Source: a virus. From it: a DNA stretch of 35,416 nt. Within the stretch, counting starts at the first letter, position 1; each line of letters opens with the position of its first letter. The DNA is taken from positions 1-35,416 of the IMG/VR virus record IMGVR_UViG_3300005536_000012, one strand, 5' to 3'. The notes under the pieces were generated by a model, which saw only the letters and a list, made by a program, of their open reading frames with translations, had not been told where the DNA came from and made no database searches. The position numbers and the translations under genes were made by a program. This document shows, piece by piece, positions 1-8,284 of the stretch.

Positions 1-83
1 GGCAGCCATTTCTCTCTCCGCGCGAATCATTTGGGGCTGATCATGCCGGGTAGCTGCGGATATGGCCCAAGTTTGGATGGATC
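1..83. other. Left end before the terminase genes, possible cos or pac region
   Basis: This leader upstream of the small terminase gene contains no convincing gene. Two TGATCATG/GGATCATG-like stretches (39-46 and 79-86) bracket it. Terminase genes usually lie close to the packaging site, so this end of the window may be the physical genome end. No complementary overhang with the right end can be recognised by eye. Confidence 0.3.
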
Positions 84-365
84 ATGTCGGAGATCGTCGA
101 TATCATCGCGAAAGGCGATCGACGGGCATCGCTTGAAGCGGTTCGGGCTCGTCTGGCAAAAGAGCTCGCCTCCGACGAATTGGACGCCCGGTCAGTCGCC
201 GTGGTGGCCAAGGAACTCCGCGCCGTAATAGCCGAGATCGACAGACTGCCCGGCGGTGAGGTGAAGGAACCCCTTGACCGCATTGCTGAATCCATCCCGT
301 CTGACGAGCTTGCCCAGCGGCGTGCGAATCGGAAGCCAGGAACCGCGGCTACGCCAGGTACCTGA
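84..365 (+). CDS. Probable small terminase subunit
   Basis: A 93-residue, charged, mainly helical protein directly in front of the large terminase, where actinophages encode the small subunit that recognises DNA and feeds it to the motor. The first 25 residues (MSEIVDIIAKGDRRASLEAV...) are followed by a helix rich in Lys, Glu and Arg and a disordered Pro/Thr/Ala tail. The ATG at 84 has only a weak purine-rich stretch (GGATGG) before it. Its 3' end overlaps the large subunit reading frame by up to 91 nt, which suggests translational coupling. The assignment rests on position, size and general resemblance. Confidence 0.6.
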   Translation: MSEIVDIIAKGDRRASLEAVRARLAKELASDELDARSVAVVAKELRAVIAEIDRLPGGEVKEPLDRIAESIPSDELAQRRANRKPGTAATPGT

Positions 366-1782
366 GTACGACAAGACGCGCGGCTACGAGGTCATCGACT
401 TCATGGCCGAGATCGGCCGGCCGCTCGACCCATGGCAGGCGCTGATCATCCTCGACGCGTTCGCGACTCAGCCGGACGGGCTGTGGTCGGCGTTCGAGCT
501 CGTGGTACTGGTGGCCCGCCAGAACGGCAAGGGCGGCGTCACCGAGGCGATGGAACTTGCCGGGTTGTTCTTGTTCCGCGAGCAGCTGATCTTCCATTCG
601 GCGCACCAGTTCAAGACGAGCACCGCGGCGTTCCGGCGGCTCCAGGACATCATCGACGGCTCGGATTGGCTGACTAAACGCGTCAAGATGATCAGCCGTT
701 CCAAGGGCGACGAGTCGATCAAGCTCACCGACGCGGCCGGCGGCGGGTCGCTCCAGTTCATCGCCCGCACAGACGGCTCCGGCCGCGGCCTGACCGGGTC
801 CACCACGGTCTTCGACGAGGCCGCCTGGTTGACGGCCAGCCAGTATGCCGCCCAGACACCCGGGCTCGGGACGATCCCGAACCCGCGGATCGTCTACACG
901 TCCACGCCGCCCGATGAAGACATCGGGCCGATGCCCGAAGACGCGTGGCTTCCCTCCGTCCGCAAACGCGGACGTGCGGGCGAGGACCGCACGGCCTACT
1001 ACGAGTGGTCTCCCGGCCCAGACGACGACGTCGAGAACGACGAGACGATGTACGGGACCAATCCCGCGCTCGGGCTCCGGATCCCGCTGTGGTTCCTCCA
1101 AAAGCAGCTCAAGAACTTCAAGGCGGCCGGGCGGCTCGAGAAGTTCGTCACCGAGCACGAAGGGGCTTGGCCGGCCGACGCCGACGAGCAGTGGCAGGTC
1201 ATCTCCGAGGGCGACTGGACGGCCGCGCTGGACGCGGACTCCAAGTCGGACGGCGGCATCGCGATCGGCATCTCGATGTCGGACGACCGGGCTCGCACCG
1301 CGATCGGCATCTTCGGCAAGCGTAAAGACGGCCTACGACACTGCCAGCTCGCCGAGTACGGCGCGGGCGGCAAGGGCTGGGCGGTCGAGTGGGTGCAGAA
1401 GGCGATGGCGCGCGAGGACCGCACCGTGTGCGCGGTCGTGATCGGCGCCGGCGACCCTGCCCGCTCGCTGATCCCGGAGTTCACGGCCGCGGATATCGCG
1501 GTGCTCACCCCGGGCACCGCCGATGTGGCCGCCGAGTGCGGCGCCTTCTATGACGGCATCGCGGGCAAGGACGTCGAGACCCGCGACATCCGCCACCGCG
1601 GCCAGGGCCCGCTCACCGCGGCGGTGGCCGGCGCGGCGAAGAAGAAGACCGGCAACGCGTGGCTGTGGAGCCGGCTCTCGATCGGTGTCGACTGCTCGCC
1701 GCTGTACGCCATCACCGCGGCCTCCTACGGGTACCGCACCTGCCCGCCCGACGACTACAACATCGCCGATTCGGTCATGTGA
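274..1782 (+). CDS. terL: Large terminase subunit (packaging ATPase and nuclease)
   Basis: This is the motor that pumps phage DNA into proheads and cuts it. Counting from the TTG at 274 (502 aa), the N-terminal ATPase domain has a Walker A motif ARQNGKG at about residues 81-87 and a Walker B motif TTVFDEA at about 177-183, with the adjacent catalytic Glu. The C-terminal half, from about residue 325 (the GIAIGISMSDDRART stretch onward), fits the RNase H-like nuclease with scattered Asp residues up to DDYNIADSVM at the end. The start is uncertain: TTG 274 and GTG 322 are in frame, and both lie inside the small subunit gene. Length and motif order are normal for the HK97/phiC31-type terminase family. 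Confidence 0.95.
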   Translation: MTALLNPSRLTSLPSGVRIGSQEPRLRQVPEYDKTRGYEVIDFMAEIGRPLDPWQALIILDAFATQPDGLWSAFELVVLVARQNGKGGVTEAMELAGLFLFREQLIFHSAHQFKTSTAAFRRLQDIIDGSDWLTKRVKMISRSKGDESIKLTDAAGGGSLQFIARTDGSGRGLTGSTTVFDEAAWLTASQYAAQTPGLGTIPNPRIVYTSTPPDEDIGPMPEDAWLPSVRKRGRAGEDRTAYYEWSPGPDDDVENDETMYGTNPALGLRIPLWFLQKQLKNFKAAGRLEKFVTEHEGAWPADADEQWQVISEGDWTAALDADSKSDGGIAIGISMSDDRARTAIGIFGKRKDGLRHCQLAEYGAGGKGWAVEWVQKAMAREDRTVCAVVIGAGDPARSLIPEFTAADIAVLTPGTADVAAECGAFYDGIAGKDVETRDIRHRGQGPLTAAVAGAAKKKTGNAWLWSRLSIGVDCSPLYAITAASYGYRTCPPDDYNIADSVM

Positions 1783-1792
1783 GGAGCAGCTT

Positions 1793-1975
1793 GTGCGCGA
1801 ACACCTGACCGACGCCCTAGACACGCTCGCGCTCGTGCTCATCGCTGCCGGGGCCGGGTTCGCCGCCGGGAACTGGATCGGCTGGGCCGGGCTCGGTGTC
1901 TCCGGTGCGGTCATCGGTGCTGGCTCGTGGTTGGCGCAGTGGCTTCCGGCACGCAAAGCGCGAGGCGGTAACTGA
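1793..1975 (+). CDS. Small two-helix membrane protein between terminase and portal
   Basis: This 60-residue protein starts at GTG 1793, seven bases after a GAGGAG ribosome-binding site that overlaps the terminase stop. It has two hydrophobic segments: LALVLIAAGAGFAAG at about 12-26 and a Gly/Ala/Val-rich one at about 31-50. A basic tail (PARKARGGN) follows. Its stop overlaps the portal ATG (ATGA type), so it is translated with the head genes. Small membrane proteins at this position are common in actinophages, but no function is known to me. Confidence 0.7.
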   Translation: MREHLTDALDTLALVLIAAGAGFAAGNWIGWAGLGVSGAVIGAGSWLAQWLPARKARGGN

Positions 1976-3135
1976 TGGGCCTGTGGAGCCGGGGCCTGTC
2001 GTTCCCGAACGCTGACCAGATGCTCGCCGAGCGGTTGGGCGTGCGCACGAACTCGCGGCTCATCAACGGGGACACGGCGCGGCGCCATTCGGCGGTGTGG
2101 GCGTGCAGGCGGCTGCGCGGGGACCTGATCTCCACCTTGCCGATCGACGCCTACCGCATGATCGGCGGCCTCGAGATCGAGGTGGCCAAGCCGCCGATGC
2201 TCGTCAACCCGGGCGGCGAGAAGGTCAACATCCTGGAGTGGCTCTACTCCACTCAGGACGATCTGGACGGCTTCGGCAACACCTTCGGCCTGATCACCGC
2301 ACGCAACGCGCTTGGTCTGCCGGCCCGGATCGACCTGGTACCGGTCGAGTCGGTGACGGTGCGGGTCCGTAACAGCGAGCTCGTGAAGTACCTCATCGGC
2401 GGCCGCGAGTACGAGCCGTCCGAGGTGTGGCATGAGAAGCAGTTCACGAAGGCGGGCAGCCACGTCGGCCTCTCGCCGATCATGTATGGCGCCCTGTCGA
2501 TCTCGTCGGGTTTGAGCGCGGCCGAGTTCGCGGCGAACTGGTTCAACGACGGCGCTGTGCCGACCGCGATGTTGAAGAACACCGCCAAGACGCTCAAGTC
2601 GGGGGAGGCGACGCTCGTCAAGAACCGGTTCAAGGCCGCGGTGGCCAACCATGACTTGTTCGTGGCCGGGGCCGACTGGGACTACAAGATGCTTGCGGTC
2701 CCGCAAAACCAGGCGACGTTCATCGACCTGATGTCGTACTCGGTGGTCGACATTGCGAGGTTCTTCGGCGCTCCCGCGGACATGATCGATGCTGCTGTGT
2801 CGGGCCAGTCGATCACCTATGCGTCGATCAGTCAGCGCAACCTCCAACTGCTGATCATGAACGTGGGTCCGGCGATCGTCCGCCGTGAAGCCGCGATGTC
2901 GACGTGGCTTCCGCGCGGCCAACGCGTCCGGCTCAACTCCGACGCGCTGCTGCGCATGGACCCGGAGACCCGCCAGAAGGTCATCAGCGGGAAGCTCGCC
3001 GACTACTCCATGACGAACGACGAAGCGCGCGCGCTGGACAACAAGCCTCCGCTCACCGACGAAGAGATCGCCCGCATGCACCTGATCTACGGCCCTCCCA
3101 AAACGGCCGCCACTCCGACAGGAGCCAAAGCATGA
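1975..3135 (+). CDS. HK97-family portal protein
   Basis: The protein forms the dodecameric ring through which DNA enters and leaves the head. Its 386 residues follow the HK97 portal pattern. An N-terminal clip region contains SAVWACRRLRGDLIS. A conserved central stretch around FGLITARNALGLPARIDLVP leads to an LSPIMYGALSIS motif, and a later helical region around SVVDIARFFGAPADMI is typical of the family. The ATG overlaps the upstream stop, and the protease gene starts inside this gene's stop codon, giving the usual terminase-portal-protease-capsid order. Confidence 0.93.
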   Translation: MGLWSRGLSFPNADQMLAERLGVRTNSRLINGDTARRHSAVWACRRLRGDLISTLPIDAYRMIGGLEIEVAKPPMLVNPGGEKVNILEWLYSTQDDLDGFGNTFGLITARNALGLPARIDLVPVESVTVRVRNSELVKYLIGGREYEPSEVWHEKQFTKAGSHVGLSPIMYGALSISSGLSAAEFAANWFNDGAVPTAMLKNTAKTLKSGEATLVKNRFKAAVANHDLFVAGADWDYKMLAVPQNQATFIDLMSYSVVDIARFFGAPADMIDAAVSGQSITYASISQRNLQLLIMNVGPAIVRREAAMSTWLPRGQRVRLNSDALLRMDPETRQKVISGKLADYSMTNDEARALDNKPPLTDEEIARMHLIYGPPKTAATPTGAKA

Positions 3136-3809
3136 TCACCGACGCGTTCCGCGAAGAGTGCGCCCGCGTTTCCACGGCCCGCCGCGACGGCGTACGCGCC
3201 CGCGCCGACCGGCCCTCACAGCGCCGCTGCGCCCCCGAAACGTCGGCCCGCAGCGCGATCCTGGCACCCGCCAAATTGGAGCTCCGTGCGGCCGCCACAG
3301 CCGGGAAGAAGGACTTCCTCGGCATGGCCACGGTCTACGAGCGCGGCTACGAGATGTGGGACTGGTACGGGCCGTACACCGAGATCGTCTCCGCCGGCGC
3401 GGGCGCGGACTCGCTGGCGACGCCGAACCTCGACGTGCCGCTCGTGCTGCAGCACCAGGACCTTCGCCGGATCGCCCGCACCACCAACGGCTCACTGATC
3501 CTCACCGAGCTCGACACCGGCCTGCAGACCCATGCGCCCGAGCTCGATGAGCTCGACCACGATGTGGCATATATCGCGCCGAAGATCCTGTCCGGGCTCG
3601 TCGACGAGATGAGCTTCAAGTTCCGGATCATCTCCGGCCAATGGTCGCCGGACTACATGGAGTACCGGATCAACGCGTACGACATCCACCGCGGCGACGT
3701 CGCGATCGTCGGCTACGGCGCCAACCCGCACACCGACGCCACGATGCGGCAGCGGCAGGCCGGCGGTAACCGCCTGGCCATGATGCTCGACCTCGCCATC
3801 GCGGGCTAA
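3132..3809 (+). CDS. Prohead maturation protease (HK97 type, S78 family)
   Basis: This serine protease cleaves the scaffold domain of the major capsid protein during head maturation. The ATG at 3132 overlaps the portal stop and gives 225 aa. The likely catalytic His is H108 in LVLQHQD and the likely nucleophile is S161 in DEMSFKFR, matching the H...S spacing of HK97-type proteases. A basic N-terminal segment of about 50 residues precedes the fold and a Gln/Arg-rich tail follows it. The capsid gene starts about 150 nt downstream. Confidence 0.88.
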   Translation: MITDAFREECARVSTARRDGVRARADRPSQRRCAPETSARSAILAPAKLELRAAATAGKKDFLGMATVYERGYEMWDWYGPYTEIVSAGAGADSLATPNLDVPLVLQHQDLRRIARTTNGSLILTELDTGLQTHAPELDELDHDVAYIAPKILSGLVDEMSFKFRIISGQWSPDYMEYRINAYDIHRGDVAIVGYGANPHTDATMRQRQAGGNRLAMMLDLAIAG

Positions 3810-3961
3810 CAGCCCCTCTTAAACGTCCCGGCCGCGACCGCGCGGTGCGGGATTTGGCCATGCTCTGCCTCGCGCGAGAGCCGCCGGCGCACACGCCTCG
3901 GTGAGCCCGCCTGACCTGGATGACGGCCGTCCACCCAACCACATCGAACAGGGAGCACATC
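3810..3961. other. Spacer between protease and capsid genes
   Basis: No credible gene is visible in these 152 nt. The stretch contains a 10-bp palindrome CTCGCGCGAG at 3869-3878. It ends in a GGGAG ribosome-binding site at 3951-3955 for the capsid gene. It is one of only two sizeable gaps in the head cluster and could hold a processing or promoter element for high capsid expression, but no clear -10/-35 pair is seen. Confidence 0.4.
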
Positions 3962-5404
3962 GTGACACTCGATGACCTGATTCGCCAGGCGGAGGCCACC
4001 TTCTCGCGGGCCGTCGCCGAGCGCAAGGCCAAGCAGGACGCCCTCGTGGCGCTGCGGGCCGGCATCGCCGGAGGCGACGCCACCATCACCGAGCAGACGG
4101 TCGCCGACGCGATCGCCGCCCGCGACACCGCGGGCACGGCGGTCACCGCGGCGGAGGCCGAGCTGACCAAGCTGCGCGCCGAGAAGACCGAGGACGAGCG
4201 CCTCGCCCACGCGGCACGCGACATCAAGCCCACCGACACCCGCAAGCCGGCCTACGACGAGGTGGCCCGGGTCGGTGCTGAAGAGCGCCAGTACGCGGCG
4301 CACAAGGAACGCGGCTACCGCGACGGCAAGTGGGCGCGCAACTCCAAGCCGGGCGCCCAGTTCGAGCGCGACGTCGCTGCGGCATTCCTCGGCGACTACG
4401 AAGCCCGCGATCGGCTCACCCAGCACATGCGGGAGGAGCGGGTCGAGCGCGGCGAGTACCTCGCCCGTGCGGTCGGCACCGGCGCGTTCGCCGGCCTGAC
4501 CGTGCCGCAGTACCTGACCGACATGTACGCGCCGAAGGCGGCCGCGATGCGCCCGTTCGCCGACGCGATCAACGGGCACGAGCTGCCCGCTGACGGCATG
4601 ACGGTCAACCTGTCCCGGATCACCACGTCGACGTCTTCGGACATCCAGTCGGCGGAAAACGCGGCCGTCGCCGAGGTCGACATCGACGACACCCTGCTGA
4701 CGATCAGCGTTCAGACGAACGCGGGTCAGCAGACCCTGTCGCGGCAGGCGATCGAGCGCGGCACCGGCGTCGAAGCGGTCACGCTCGACGACCTGTACCG
4801 CCAGCACGCCACCCGGTTGGACAACACCCTGTTGAACCAGGCCACCAACGGTCTGACCAACGTGGCGACGTCGGTGGCTTACACCGACGCGAGCCCGACC
4901 GCGGCCGAGGCCTACCCGAAGATCATCGAGGCGCTGGCCGGTGTCGAAGGGGCCATGCTCGACATGGCCACCGGCGACAACCTCGCCGTGATGCACTCGC
5001 GGCGCTGGTACTGGTTGCAGAACGCGCTCTCGTCCAGCTGGCCGATCATGGCCCAGCCGGGCATCCTCCCGCAGATGTTCGGCACCAACTTCGCGACCGC
5101 GTATGGCCGCGGTCTGCGTGGTGTGCTGCCGAACTCGACCCCGGTGATCGTGGACAACAACATCGCCACGAACCTCGGCGCGGGCACGAACGAGGACGAG
5201 ATCTACCTCGTGGACCGCACCGAGTGCCACCTGTGGGAAGACCCGAACGCGCCGCTGTTTATCCGGGCGGAGCAGACCAAGGCGGCGACCCTCGGCGTGC
5301 TGCTCGTGCTCTACAGCTACTTCGCGTACACCCACGTCCGCTACGCGCACTCGCGCAAGGTCGCGGGTACCGGTCTGGTCACTCCGGCCTTCACCGGCGC
5401 CTAA
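3962..5404 (+). CDS. Major capsid protein (HK97 fold) with N-terminal delta domain
   Basis: The building block of the icosahedral head. I chose GTG 3962 (480 aa) because GGGAG lies six bases upstream; a possible upstream ATG at 3920 has no such site. Residues 2 to about 85 are charged, helical and coiled-coil-like (LIRQAEATFSRAVAERKAKQ), as expected for the scaffolding delta domain removed by the protease. The rest has HK97-fold features, including the ARAVGTGAFAGLTVPQYL entry stretch, a RQAIERG spine-like helix and a C-terminal beta-rich part. It is followed by a strong hairpin. Confidence 0.93.
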   Translation: MTLDDLIRQAEATFSRAVAERKAKQDALVALRAGIAGGDATITEQTVADAIAARDTAGTAVTAAEAELTKLRAEKTEDERLAHAARDIKPTDTRKPAYDEVARVGAEERQYAAHKERGYRDGKWARNSKPGAQFERDVAAAFLGDYEARDRLTQHMREERVERGEYLARAVGTGAFAGLTVPQYLTDMYAPKAAAMRPFADAINGHELPADGMTVNLSRITTSTSSDIQSAENAAVAEVDIDDTLLTISVQTNAGQQTLSRQAIERGTGVEAVTLDDLYRQHATRLDNTLLNQATNGLTNVATSVAYTDASPTAAEAYPKIIEALAGVEGAMLDMATGDNLAVMHSRRWYWLQNALSSSWPIMAQPGILPQMFGTNFATAYGRGLRGVLPNSTPVIVDNNIATNLGAGTNEDEIYLVDRTECHLWEDPNAPLFIRAEQTKAATLGVLLVLYSYFAYTHVRYAHSRKVAGTGLVTPAFTGA

Positions 5405-5415
5405 ATCCACCGACC

Positions 5416-5447
5416 GGAGGGCCTCCTTCAGGCGGCGGGGGCCCTCC
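5416..5447 (+). terminator. Hairpin after the major capsid gene
   Basis: A perfect 8-bp inverted repeat, GGAGGGCC (5416-5423) and GGCCCTCC (5440-5447), encloses a 16-nt loop. It sits 11 nt after the capsid stop and before the next gene. There is no U tract, so it may be a partial terminator or an mRNA 3' stabiliser that lets capsid transcript outnumber the connector genes. Confidence 0.55.
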
Positions 5448-5482
5448 ACTAACCATCGAAGATCGACGACAGGAGCATCAGC

Positions 5483-5743
5483 ATGCCTCCCAAGGACAAG
5501 ACCGCCGCGTCGGCTGTCGACAAGACCAGCGCGGCAGCGGCCGATGCGAGCTCCACCGAGGATCAGCGCCGCGCGGCCGCGAAGCGTGCCGCCGCACTCG
5601 GCAGCCCGGACCAGAACGCGGGCATGATCGCGGCGCTGCTCGAGGAGCGGCGCGGCTACGTCATCCGCGGCATGGACGACCGCGTGAAGCAGGTCGACGA
5701 GCAGCTTCGGCTGCGCGGCGCCGAGCCGCCCACCGGCGACTGA
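5483..5743 (+). CDS. Small charged head-region protein, unknown
   Basis: This 86-residue protein has an Ala/Ser/Lys-rich low-complexity N-terminus (about 1-25) and a helical C-terminal half containing LLEERRGYVIRGMDDRVKQV. Start ATG 5483 is preceded by GACAGGAGC, a good ribosome-binding site. Similar small proteins are common just after actinophage capsid genes. The helical Arg-rich part could act in head assembly or head-tail joining, but nothing identifies a function. Confidence 0.7.
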   Translation: MPPKDKTAASAVDKTSAAAADASSTEDQRRAAAKRAAALGSPDQNAGMIAALLEERRGYVIRGMDDRVKQVDEQLRLRGAEPPTGD

Positions 5744-5745
5744 CC

Positions 5746-6174
5746 ATGGCCGAGGTCGCATACAACCGCGGGAAGACCCGCCTCGCGAACGGCAGCACCA
5801 ACGGCGCGACGAGCGACCTGCGGATGCTGGTGATCGCCGGGGCGAGTCTGCCCGCCGGCTGGTCCAACGCCGACCTGAACACGGTCGCGGACCTCGACGC
5901 CGTGACCGGGCTCGACATTCACACCGAACGGATCGCGCTCGCCTCGCTGACCGTAACCCAGGACGACACGAACGACCGGGCGAACCTCGACGCGGCCAAC
6001 GTCGTCTTCGCGGCTGCGGCAGGCGTCACCGCTCGCGCGGTCGTGATCTACGACCATGCGGCCGGCGGCTCGGACTCGGCCCGGTACCTGATCTGTGGCT
6101 CGAGCACCGGGTTGCCGCAGCCGATGGACGGCGGTCTGACCATCGCGATCGCCGACTGGGCCCGGCTGACGTAA
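5746..6174 (+). CDS. Putative structural or head decoration protein
   Basis: A 142-aa protein starting at ATG 5746, two bases after the previous stop. It is beta-rich with alternating hydrophobic residues and lacks a membrane segment. The C-terminal part (ARAVVIYDHAAGG... then ARYLICGSSTGLPQPMDGG) resembles compact beta-sandwich proteins found near phage head and connector genes. Its place between capsid and connectors fits a decoration role, but that is inference. Confidence 0.65.
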   Translation: MAEVAYNRGKTRLANGSTNGATSDLRMLVIAGASLPAGWSNADLNTVADLDAVTGLDIHTERIALASLTVTQDDTNDRANLDAANVVFAAAAGVTARAVVIYDHAAGGSDSARYLICGSSTGLPQPMDGGLTIAIADWARLT

Positions 6175-6186
6175 CGGAGGCCGGCG

Positions 6187-6960
6187 GTGGCCGACACGAT
6201 CTACACCAGCCAGACGCCGGCATCAGATGACTCCGGCGGCGTCACCAATCGGTCTGTCGGCATGAAGTTTCAGGTGTCGGCATCCGGCAAACGGATCTCC
6301 TCCGGCCGTTATTGGGTACCCGCCGCTGGCATCGGGACGGGAACCCTGTACCAGATTTGGGACGGCTCGTCCAAAGTGGTCGAGATCGACCTCAACACTG
6401 TCATCCCAAGCCCCACGCTGAACGCGTGGAACGATGTTCCTTACCCGGCGCCGTTCGATCCCGCTGCCGTCCACGACTACGTCGTGTGCGCGTACCTTGA
6501 CGGTGCCTCGCACTACCGATTCAGCTCCGGCCAGACACTGCCGGTCGGCTCGGGCGGAAGCGTCTCAGCCTCGACTGCAATCTTTGGTGAGAACCGCGGA
6601 TCAAACCTCCCGCCCAACGACACCACATTTACGACGGGCTACTACTTCATCGACGTGAATGTCGTCGATGCGTCGGCGACGGTCAACCTGACACCGGTCA
6701 CCATCGCGCTAAGCGCCGTCGCGATGACGCCCACCCCGGGCATGATCACCGTCAATCTGAGCCCAACCGTCATCACGCTCGCGCCCCGGGCGATGACCGC
6801 CACGCCGGGCATGGTCACCGTCAACTTGACCCCGACCGTTTTCCGGCTGACACCGCTGGGTTTCTTCGGCGACCAACCCGGCCGGTTCATCACAACCGTC
6901 TCCGGTCCTTCCCTACGCGCGACCGCGCCCCGGGCCGGTCTACGCGCCACAACACCGTGA
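6187..6960 (+). CDS. DUF4082-like surface protein with 23-residue repeats, probable head decoration
   Basis: GTG 6187 follows GGAGG by six bases (257 aa). Residues 2 to about 155 have the DUF4082 look: TIYTSQTPASDDSGG, then VGMKFQVSASGKRISSGRYW, then a GTLYQIWDG core, a beta sandwich known from secreted actinobacterial proteins. Residues 166-188, 189-211 and 212-226 are tandem repeats beginning VNLTP/VNLSP and centred on AMTPTPGM, so the tail of the protein looks like stacked beta hairpins. The final 25 residues are Arg/Pro/Thr-rich. The position points to a virion surface protein that might bind glycans, which is inference. Confidence 0.7.
   Translation: MADTIYTSQTPASDDSGGVTNRSVGMKFQVSASGKRISSGRYWVPAAGIGTGTLYQIWDGSSKVVEIDLNTVIPSPTLNAWNDVPYPAPFDPAAVHDYVVCAYLDGASHYRFSSGQTLPVGSGGSVSASTAIFGENRGSNLPPNDTTFTTGYYFIDVNVVDASATVNLTPVTIALSAVAMTPTPGMITVNLSPTVITLAPRAMTATPGMVTVNLTPTVFRLTPLGFFGDQPGRFITTVSGPSLRATAPRAGLRATTP
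6682..6888 (+). repeat. Tandem 69-bp coding repeat in the DUF4082-like gene
   Basis: Two full units (6682-6750 and 6751-6819) and a partial third (6820 onward) each begin GTCAA(C/T)(C/T)TGA and encode a 23-residue VNL(T/S)P...PGM unit. The DNA copies have drifted at third positions, so the duplication is old and the protein pattern is under selection. Confidence 0.8.
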
Positions 6961-6969
6961 GGAGCGGGC

Positions 6970-7791
6970 ATGCCTGAAGTCGGCGACTCCGCCACCGCTA
7001 CCCTCACCGTCACCCCGTACAGCGGCAGCACCTTCGCCGCGCTAGCCGTCACCGCCCCGAACGGCACGGTCACCAACCCGTCAACGTCGTCATCGGACGG
7101 CGGCCACACCTGGACCGCCGCAGTGCCCTACACCCTCGGCGGCTGGTGGCTGCTCGCCTGGACGGTCACCGGCACCGGCGCAGGCGTGGAATACCAACAG
7201 GTATGGGTGTCCGGCGCGCCCCCCGCGGTGCCCGGCACGACCCCGCTGTGCGCGTCGCTGGAGCAGTTCAAGACGTGGCTCCAGTTCGCCCTCGACGACG
7301 AGACGCGCGACGACGAGCTCCTCACCTGCCTCACCTCGGCGAGCGAGTGGGCGGCGTGGCGGATCGGCGGCCCGCTCGCGGTGCAGACGTTCACCGAACG
7401 GGTCTACGCCAACGGCTGCCACATCCAGCAACGCCACCACCCGCTCGTCGCCGTCGCCTCGATCACGCCGCAGGACGGCACCGCGCTGCCCGCCACCGCG
7501 TACATCGTCGACACCACCAACAGCCAGATCGAGCTACGCGGCGCGTTCTACGGCCCGCACACGCTGGTCTACTCGGCCGGCCTGACCGCGATCCGGCGGG
7601 GCTTGCGCCTGGCCGGTATGGAAGTCGCCAAGCACCTCTGGAACGTCCAAAACGGATCCGGCGGACGCGGCTTCACCCCCGACGAGGTGACCCCGACCCC
7701 GTTCGGGTTCGCCATCCCGAACCGGGCCGAGGAACTGATAGGTGCCGACCCCGACTACATGGACGTCGCCGGGATCGCGGGCTTCGCATGA
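6970..7791 (+). CDS. Head-tail connector (gp6-like adaptor) with N-terminal Ig-like domain
   Basis: 273 aa, ATG 6970 with GAGGAGCGGGC upstream. Residues 1 to about 80 form an Ig-like beta domain (ATLTVTPYSGSTFAALAVTA, ending in a Trp-rich strand). From about residue 90, SLEQFKTWLQFALDDETRDD and LLTCLTSASEWAAWR match the helical adaptor proteins of HK97-like phages that dock under the portal. A C-terminal beta region and a helix (GLRLAGMEVAKHLWN) complete the pattern. The fused Ig-like module may add a surface-exposed lobe. The next gene starts inside its stop codon. Confidence 0.8.
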   Translation: MPEVGDSATATLTVTPYSGSTFAALAVTAPNGTVTNPSTSSSDGGHTWTAAVPYTLGGWWLLAWTVTGTGAGVEYQQVWVSGAPPAVPGTTPLCASLEQFKTWLQFALDDETRDDELLTCLTSASEWAAWRIGGPLAVQTFTERVYANGCHIQQRHHPLVAVASITPQDGTALPATAYIVDTTNSQIELRGAFYGPHTLVYSAGLTAIRRGLRLAGMEVAKHLWNVQNGSGGRGFTPDEVTPTPFGFAIPNRAEELIGADPDYMDVAGIAGFA

Positions 7792-8276
7792 GCGACACCA
7801 GAATCGCCGACGTCCTCGACGCGCTCTACGACCTCCTCGTCGCCCAGATCGACATCGCGGCGGCGATCGAAGCGAAGACGCTGAAGGTGTTCGACGGCCC
7901 ACCCACGATCGACTTCTCCGGCGCGTCGATGCTGACGGTCGGCGGCCTGCCCACCGTCGACGACGAGTCTCAGACCGAGGTCGAGTGGGCGTGGGCAACC
8001 TTGGGCGTCTCCGGCTCATTCGCCGAGGTTGACGAGACGATCAGCGTCCCGTGTGGCATCACGACTAAGGGCGGCAACTCCCAAGCCATGCGGGCGGTGC
8101 GGCGCACCGCGATCGAGCTGTACGCCCACGCCGCCGAGGCGATCCGCGGCTCGACGCTGAGCATCCCGCAGGTCATGTGGTGCACAAGCGCGGTCTCATC
8201 GATCCAGCAGCTTCAAACCTCGTCAGGCGCCGAGTGCTTCGTCGCGTTCATCGCCCGCGTCCAGACACGAATCTAG
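7788..8276 (+). CDS. Putative head-tail stopper or tail terminator protein
   Basis: 162 aa starting at ATG 7788, overlapping the previous stop (ATGA). The N-terminal helix DVLDALYDLLVAQID and following beta strands suit the family of small neck proteins that close the head or cap the tail tube. The context (after the gp6-like adaptor, before the tube protein) supports this. The exact ring it builds cannot be told from the sequence. Confidence 0.65.
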   Translation: MSDTRIADVLDALYDLLVAQIDIAAAIEAKTLKVFDGPPTIDFSGASMLTVGGLPTVDDESQTEVEWAWATLGVSGSFAEVDETISVPCGITTKGGNSQAMRAVRRTAIELYAHAAEAIRGSTLSIPQVMWCTSAVSSIQQLQTSSGAECFVAFIARVQTRI

Positions 8277-8284
8277 GAGAACCG

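Noticed and set aside
1333-3081. Long minus-strand open frame (582 codons) opposite terminase and portal
   Set aside because: It mirrors confident plus-strand genes, is composed of Arg/His/Gly/Asp-rich shadow sequence, and has no ribosome-binding site. GC-rich genomes produce such antisense frames routinely.
3806-5761. 651-codon minus-strand frame opposite the capsid gene
   Set aside because: Shadow of the capsid gene with low-complexity Arg/Val/Gly/His composition and no start signal.
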